A stretch of 64,000 bases of DNA from DATATV01 sp036268615. Lineage in GTDB: Bacteria > Actinomycetota > Actinomycetes > Mycobacteriales > Pseudonocardiaceae. Positions within the stretch are counted from its first letter, which is position 1. Every line of letters begins with the position of its first letter. Where the stretch lies: the NCBI GenBank assembly GCA_036268615.1, contig DATATV010000147.1:1-64000 (forward strand), written 5' to 3'. The position numbers and the translations under genes were made by a program. Of the stretch, positions 59,772 to 64,000 are shown one piece after another. The notes below the pieces were generated by a model that saw only the letters and a list, made by a program, of their open reading frames with translations, was not told where the DNA came from and ran no database searches.

Positions 59772-60962
59772 TCAGGCGACGTCGAACAGACCGGCCGCAC
59801 CCATGCCGCCGCCGACGCACATCGTGACGACGACGTGCCGGGCGCCCCGCCTGCGTCCTTCGAGCAGCGCGTGTCCCACCAGCCGGGCACCGGTCATGCC
59901 GTAGGGGTGGCCGACGGAGATGCCGCCACCGTCCACATTGAACTTGTCCGGGTCGATGCCCAACTTGTCTCGACAGTAGACGGCCTGGGAGGCAAAGGCC
60001 TCGTTCAGCTCCCACAGGTCGATGTCCTCGATGTTCAGCCCGTGGTTGTTCAGCAGCTTGGGGATGGCGAAGACCGGCCCGATCCCCATCTCGTCGGGCG
60101 CGCAGCCGGCGACGGCGATGCCCCGGTACACACCGAGTGGCTCGATGCCTCTGCGGTCCGCCTCTCGCCGTTCCATCAGCACGGAAGCCGAGGCACCGTC
60201 GGAGAGTTGCGACGAGTTTCCGGCCGTGACGGTGCAGTGCGTGGCCGCCGTGCCGTCGGCCAGCACCGGCCGTAGTCCCGCCAGCGCTTCGATCGTCGTG
60301 CCGGGGCGGTTGCCCTCGTCCTGGCCCAGGGTGACGTGTTCGTGCCGGGCCTGGGGGTCGGTGAACCTCTTCGCGCTCGGCAGCGGCACGATCTCCGCGT
60401 CGAACCGACCCGCCAGTTGGGCCGCCGCGGTGCGCTGTTGGGAGAGCAGCGCGAACTCGTCCTGCTGTTCGCGGGTCACACCGTAGCGCTCGGCCACGAT
60501 CTCCGCCGTGTGCAGCATGGGCAGGTAGATCGTCGGAATGTGCCGCACCAGCCACGGGTCCTGGGCCCGGTGGTGGTTGAGGTGTTCGTCCTCGGCGACC
60601 GAGATCGACTCCACCCCGCCACCGACCGCCACCTGCATGTCGTCGTGCAGAATCTGCTTGGCGGCGATCGCGATCGCCATCAGCCCCGAGGAGCACTGCC
60701 GGTCGACGGTCATGCCGGCGACGGTCTGCGGCAGACCGGCCCGCAGCAGCCCTTGCCGGGCGACGTTGCCGCCGGACGTTCCCTGCTGGACCGCGCAGCC
60801 GAGAACGACGTCGTCGACCTCGCCGCCATCGATTCCGGCCCGCCGCACCGCGTGCGCGATCGCGTGGCCGGCGAGTTCCTGCGCCTGGGTGTCGTTGAAC
60901 GCGCCCCGGCGAGCTCTGCCGATCGGTGTGCGGGCTGTCGAGACGATCACGGCTTCGCGCAT
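59772..60962 (-). CDS. Acetyl-CoA acyltransferase (thiolase)
   Basis: A 396-residue thiolase: VIVSTARTPIGRARRGAFNDT, nucleophile Cys in DRQCSSGLMAIAIA, GHPYGMTGARL, and the second Cys in VTMCVGGGMGAAG. ATG 60962 follows GGGAG. The biosynthetic or degradative direction cannot be told from sequence; its neighbours argue for degradation. First gene of its operon, with promoter TTGAGG-17-TACTGT. Confidence 0.93.
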   Translation of the reverse strand: MREAVIVSTARTPIGRARRGAFNDTQAQELAGHAIAHAVRRAGIDGGEVDDVVLGCAVQQGTSGGNVARQGLLRAGLPQTVAGMTVDRQCSSGLMAIAIAAKQILHDDMQVAVGGGVESISVAEDEHLNHHRAQDPWLVRHIPTIYLPMLHTAEIVAERYGVTREQQDEFALLSQQRTAAAQLAGRFDAEIVPLPSAKRFTDPQARHEHVTLGQDEGNRPGTTIEALAGLRPVLADGTAATHCTVTAGNSSQLSDGASASVLMERREADRRGIEPLGVYRGIAVAGCAPDEMGIGPVFAIPKLLNNHGLNIEDIDLWELNEAFASQAVYCRDKLGIDPDKFNVDGGGISVGHPYGMTGARLVGHALLEGRRRGARHVVVTMCVGGGMGAAGLFDVA

Positions 60963-61054
60963 GTTCTTGGCTCCCAAGACGATGACCTACTGGGGCAAGC
61001 ACTTTCTGGCCGCCGCGTCGAACCGCGTCGAACCGCGTCGGTCAACCGAAGTCG

Positions 61055-61083
61055 ACAGTAGCCGTAGATGAATCCGACCTCAA
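61055..61083 (-). promoter_or_regulatory. Promoter-operator of the thiolase operon, divergent from the MaoC operon
   Basis: Minus-strand -35 TTGAGG (61083-61078) and -10 TACTGT (61060-61055), 17 bp apart. TTGAGGTCGGATTCA (61083-61069) is an operator copy. The 170-bp gap also drives the plus-strand MaoC operon, whose -10 may lie in TATGAAGTAGACA just downstream, so one repressor site could shut both directions. Confidence 0.6.
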
Positions 61084-61132
61084 GTTCTGGTATGAAGTAG
61101 ACACCAGCCCGCCCGACCGACAGGGGCCAGCC

Positions 61133-61618
61133 ATGAGTCAGGCCGTCCGTCCCAGCACCCTCGCCGATCTGCGCGCCATGATCGGGGAGTCGATCGGGCC
61201 CAGCGAATGGGTGGCGGTGACCCAGGACGCCATCGATCTGTTCGCCGAGGCGACCGGCGATCGGCAGTGGATCCACGTCGACCCGGAGCGGGCAGCGCGC
61301 GGACCGTTCGGCACGACGATCGCGCACGGGCTCTACAGCCTCTCGCTGGCGCCCGGAATGTCCGGTCAGCTCATCGACCACAGCGGGTTCGCCCACAGCC
61401 TGAACTACGGCTACGAGAAGATCCGCTTCCCCGCACCCGTGCCGGTCGGATCCCGGCTGCGGATGCGACTGTCGATTGTGGCGGCAGAACCGGTGGCCGG
61501 CGGCGGCATCCAGCTGCGGACCAGCCAGACGATCGAGCGCGAGGGGTCGACCAAACCGGTGCTGGTCGCGGAGAATGTGTCCCGCATCATCCCAGCGCCG
61601 GCACCGGAGGACGCCTGA
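61133..61618 (+). CDS. MaoC-like (R)-specific enoyl-CoA hydratase
   Basis: A 161-residue hot-dog protein: FAEATGDRQWIHVDPERAARGPFGTTIAHGLYSLSL is the MaoC hydratase signature with catalytic Asp and His. ATG 61133 follows GGGGCC-like sequence with a weak ribosome site. First gene of a three-gene operon with two acyl-CoA dehydrogenases. Confidence 0.92.
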   Translation: MSQAVRPSTLADLRAMIGESIGPSEWVAVTQDAIDLFAEATGDRQWIHVDPERAARGPFGTTIAHGLYSLSLAPGMSGQLIDHSGFAHSLNYGYEKIRFPAPVPVGSRLRMRLSIVAAEPVAGGGIQLRTSQTIEREGSTKPVLVAENVSRIIPAPAPEDA

Positions 61619-61619
61619 C

Positions 61620-62804
61620 ATGGCCGAGGACGTCACCGCGGATCTGCTTCGACGGATTCAGGACCTGCTCGACTCGGTCGACCTGGACTCGATCGGTCGG
61701 GAGGACTTCCTGGCCGCCCGTTACGACGCGGGCCTCGCCTGGGTCCGGTTCCCGGTCGGCTTCGGTGGGCTGGCGATGCCGGCCGAGTACCAGCCGCTCG
61801 TCGAGACCCGGTTCCAGGAGGCCGGCGCACCGGGCCAGCTGCCCGGCCGCAACGGCATCGGCCGCGGCATGGCCGCCCCCACCATCGCCGCGGTGGGCAC
61901 CGACGCGCAGAGGACTCGGCTGCTGCGCCCGCTCTGGACGGGCGCGGAGGAGTACTGCCAGCTGTTCAGCGAACCGGGCGCCGGTTCCGACCTGGCCGCC
62001 GTCGCCACCCGCGCCGTCCGCGACGGCGACACCTGGATCGTCAACGGCCAGAAGGTCTGGACATCGAGCGCCCACACCGCGCGGCGTGCCATCCTGGTCG
62101 CCCGCACCGACATCGACGCGCCCAAGCACCGCGGCCTGACGTACTTCATCTGCGACATGACCGACCCCGGGATCGACGTGCGGCCACTGCGGCAGATCAC
62201 CGGCGAGGCCGAGTTCAACGAGGTCTTCCTGACCGACGTCCGCATCCCCGACACCGACCGGATCGGTGCGGTCGGTGAGGGTTGGCGGGTCGCGACCCTC
62301 ACCCTGAACAACGAACGCGTCGCGATCGGCGGGGGAGTGCCCCGCGAGCAGGGCATGATCGGCAAGGTCGCGCAGATGTGGCGGGAACACCCCGAGCTGC
62401 GTGACCCGGCGATGCACGATCAGCTGATGGCCTACTGGGTCGAGGCCGAGGTGGCCCGGCTGGCGGCCGAACGACTGGGCCAGCGGCTGGCGGCGGGCCA
62501 GCCCGGACCGGAAGGTTCGGCGATGAAGCTGACCTTCGCCCGCCTCGCCCAGGCCATCTCGGGATTCGAGGTCCAGCTCGCGGGTGCCGACGGGTTGCGC
62601 TACGACGACTGGACGATGCGGCGCCCGGACAGTGTCGACTTCACCGGACGCGGTCCCGGCTACCGCTACCTGCGGGCCAAGGGCAACTCGATCGAGGGCG
62701 GCACCTCCGAGATCCTGCGAAACCTGATAGCCGAACGTGTTCTGGGGCTGCCACCCGAGCAGCGTGTCGACAAGGACGTTTCGTGGAAGGACGTGCGCCG
62801 GTGA
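61620..62804 (+). CDS. Acyl-CoA dehydrogenase
   Basis: A 394-residue FadE-type dehydrogenase: LFSEPGAGSDLAAVATRAVRDGDTWIVNGQKVWTSSAHTA binds FAD, and SIEGGTSEILRNLIAERVLGLP closes the domain. One base separates it from the MaoC gene. Typical of the larger half of a heteromeric pair (compare Fad E28/E29-like and IpdE partners). GTGA links it to the next gene. Confidence 0.93.
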   Translation: MAEDVTADLLRRIQDLLDSVDLDSIGREDFLAARYDAGLAWVRFPVGFGGLAMPAEYQPLVETRFQEAGAPGQLPGRNGIGRGMAAPTIAAVGTDAQRTRLLRPLWTGAEEYCQLFSEPGAGSDLAAVATRAVRDGDTWIVNGQKVWTSSAHTARRAILVARTDIDAPKHRGLTYFICDMTDPGIDVRPLRQITGEAEFNEVFLTDVRIPDTDRIGAVGEGWRVATLTLNNERVAIGGGVPREQGMIGKVAQMWREHPELRDPAMHDQLMAYWVEAEVARLAAERLGQRLAAGQPGPEGSAMKLTFARLAQAISGFEVQLAGADGLRYDDWTMRRPDSVDFTGRGPGYRYLRAKGNSIEGGTSEILRNLIAERVLGLPPEQRVDKDVSWKDVRR

Positions 62805-63892
62805 CCACGGTGGAAATGCTCGACACCGACACGGAGCAACAGTTGCGCGCGGCGGTCCGCAAACTGCTGAGCCAACGAGTCGAACCGCGGTGGCTCGCCG
62901 CCGGTTACGACGGACCCACGGATCGCGGCCCGCTCTGGCGGGCGCTGACCGGCGAAATCGGTGTGGCCGGCCTGCTCGTCGCCGAACAGCACGGCGGCGC
63001 AGGCGCGGGGATGCGGGAGGCGGCGGTCGTCGCCGAGGAAATCGGCCGAACCCTGGCGCCCGTTCCGTTCCTGGCCAGCGCGGTCGTGGCCACCGTGGCC
63101 CTCGCCCGGGCCGGCGATCATGACCTGCTCACCCGACTGGCCTCGGGCGAGTCGACCGCCGCCGTGGCCACCAGTTTCGCCGCCGTCGACGTTCGACCGG
63201 CGGTGACCGTCGAACCGTCGGGCCTGACCGGCGCGATCACGACGGTGGCCGGTGTCGAGATGGCTGATGTCATCCTGGTCGCCGCGAAAGCCGCCGACGG
63301 CATCGAACTGCACGCCGTGACGCCCGGCCGGGGAGTCACCATCACCACCGGTCCGTCGCTGGACATGACCCGGCCGATCAGCGATGTCGTGCTGGCCGCC
63401 GCGCCTTCTCGCCGCATCGAGGTCCCCGACGCCATTGACGCGCTGAACCGCGGCCTACGTGCCGGCGCGGTCGCGCTCGCCGGCGAACAGGTCGGTGTGG
63501 CCCGCTGGTGCTTCGACACCACCCTCCAGTACGTCAAGCAGCGAGTGCAGTTCGGCCGCCCGATCGGATCGTTCCAGGCGATCAAGCACCGGCTGGCCGA
63601 CCTCTGGGTCGAGATCAACCAGGCCGAAGCCGCCGCCCGCTACGCGGCGGACGTGCTCGGTCGTGACCACTCCGACTCCGACATCGCCACCGCCGTCGCC
63701 CAGAGCTACTGCGGCACCGTGGCCGTGCACGCGGCCGAGGAATGCGTCCAGCTGCACGGCGGCATCGGCATGACCTGGGAACACCCCGCGCACCTGTACC
63801 TCAACCGGGCCAAGGCCGACGAGCTGGCCTTCGGCAATCCCTACCAGCACCGCAGCCGACTGGCCGGCCTGGTTGATCTGCCGCCCCGGTAG
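62801..63892 (+). CDS. Acyl-CoA dehydrogenase, partner subunit
   Basis: A 363-residue dehydrogenase-like protein: GVAGLLVAEQHGGAGAGMREAAVVAEEIGRTLAPVPF, then CFDTTLQYVKQRVQFGRPIGSFQAIKHRLADLWVEI and QLHGGIGMTWEHPAHLYLNRAKAD. Shorter and more divergent in the FAD loop than the gene before it, the pattern of alpha2beta2 heteromeric dehydrogenases. GTG 62801 overlaps the previous stop. Confidence 0.92.
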   Translation: MTTVEMLDTDTEQQLRAAVRKLLSQRVEPRWLAAGYDGPTDRGPLWRALTGEIGVAGLLVAEQHGGAGAGMREAAVVAEEIGRTLAPVPFLASAVVATVALARAGDHDLLTRLASGESTAAVATSFAAVDVRPAVTVEPSGLTGAITTVAGVEMADVILVAAKAADGIELHAVTPGRGVTITTGPSLDMTRPISDVVLAAAPSRRIEVPDAIDALNRGLRAGAVALAGEQVGVARWCFDTTLQYVKQRVQFGRPIGSFQAIKHRLADLWVEINQAEAAARYAADVLGRDHSDSDIATAVAQSYCGTVAVHAAEECVQLHGGIGMTWEHPAHLYLNRAKADELAFGNPYQHRSRLAGLVDLPPR

Positions 63893-63910
63893 GCGCGCCG
63901 GACACCGATG

Positions 63911-64000
63911 TCAGGGCGCGGCCTCGATGCGGATCGCTCCGGTCCTGCCGGATCGTCGGTGGGCCGTGGTGGCCGATAGGCTCGGGGGATCAATGGGGCG
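63911..64000 (-). CDS. Possible C-terminal end of a minus-strand gene (partial)
   Basis: A 29-codon frame runs from the window edge to a TGA at 63913-63911, ending RTGAIRIEAAP. It is convergent with the dehydrogenase gene and has no stop up to the edge. On the other strand a TAGGCT (63977-63982) with ATG 63993 looks like the start of a plus-strand gene instead, so the two readings compete. Confidence 0.3.
   Translation of the reverse strand, partial: RPIDPPSLSATTAHRRSGRTGAIRIEAAP

Noticed and set aside
58189..61002. A 937-residue fusion of thiolase-related sequence and acyl-CoA ligase
   Set aside because: The N-terminal part is an out-of-frame reading of the thiolase gene; ATG 59742 gives a normal ligase and the thiolase has its own intact frame.

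Overview
The window is high-GC DNA with GTG/ATG starts, many GTGA/ATGA gene overlaps, LuxR-type LAL regulators, a Tat-exported glycoside hydrolase, an ECF42-type sigma factor and twin-arginine and lipoprotein signals typical of Actinobacteria. An actinomycete of the Pseudonocardiales type is plausible; this is inference from style, not from a marker gene. I see no rRNA, tRNA, CRISPR array, insertion sequence or phage module.

Region 1 (1-14030) is a patchwork of regulators and decaying genes. It holds the end of an Mnh-type cation antiporter operon, a shattered formaldehyde dehydrogenase, a membrane protein followed by an MFS transporter with an apparent N-terminal frameshift, and an endonuclease/exonuclease/phosphatase protein that has lost its core. 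Two large LAL regulators flank a DUF427 gene, followed by LysR and IclR regulators and a junction where a truncated LAL ATPase meets an aldehyde dehydrogenase tail.

Region 2 (14115-28392) looks like a nutrient-acquisition locus. On the minus strand are a secreted GH2 glycosidase with two discoidin domains and a secreted alpha/beta hydrolase. On the plus strand are a NitT/Tau-type ABC importer (ATPase, permease, lipoprotein), a two-cupin dioxygenase-like protein, a Pch2/TRIP13-like AAA+ ATPase, a ROK regulator, a Gfo/Idh/MocA oxidoreductase and a lipoprotein. Similar operator-like sequences sit over the hydrolase promoter and the ROK promoter. The TRIP13-like ATPase in a metabolic operon, with no HORMA or CBASS partner in view, is the most unexpected gene in the window.

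Region 3 (28395-40848) contains an OpuC-type osmoprotectant importer, an internally deleted methyltransferase, an ABC-2 exporter with a DesK-like histidine kinase and response regulator, a PPOX-fold protein, a DGPF protein with its ECF42 sigma factor, an ArsR-AHSA1 pair with a probably leaderless start, a hydrolase tail and a small protein of unusual composition with papain-like Cys and His motifs.

Region 4 (41071-63892) is a CoA-linked catabolic region. A minus-strand operon encodes enoyl-CoA hydratase, SDR, an APH-type kinase, an ACAD11/LvaC-like acyl-CoA dehydrogenase and two more SDRs. The kinase-dehydrogenase pair recalls the 4-hydroxyacyl-CoA route of levulinate catabolism. Two TetR genes follow, then a plus-strand operon of CaiB-type CoA-transferase, a complete Dpp-type ABC importer and an enoyl-CoA hydratase. 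After a secreted SGNH hydrolase come SDR, acyl-CoA ligase and thiolase (minus) and MaoC plus two acyl-CoA dehydrogenases (plus). A recurring 15-bp element, TTGA-N8-TCA, overlaps the predicted promoters of these units and suggests one TetR-controlled regulon for import, CoA activation and beta-oxidation-like breakdown of an unidentified acid.
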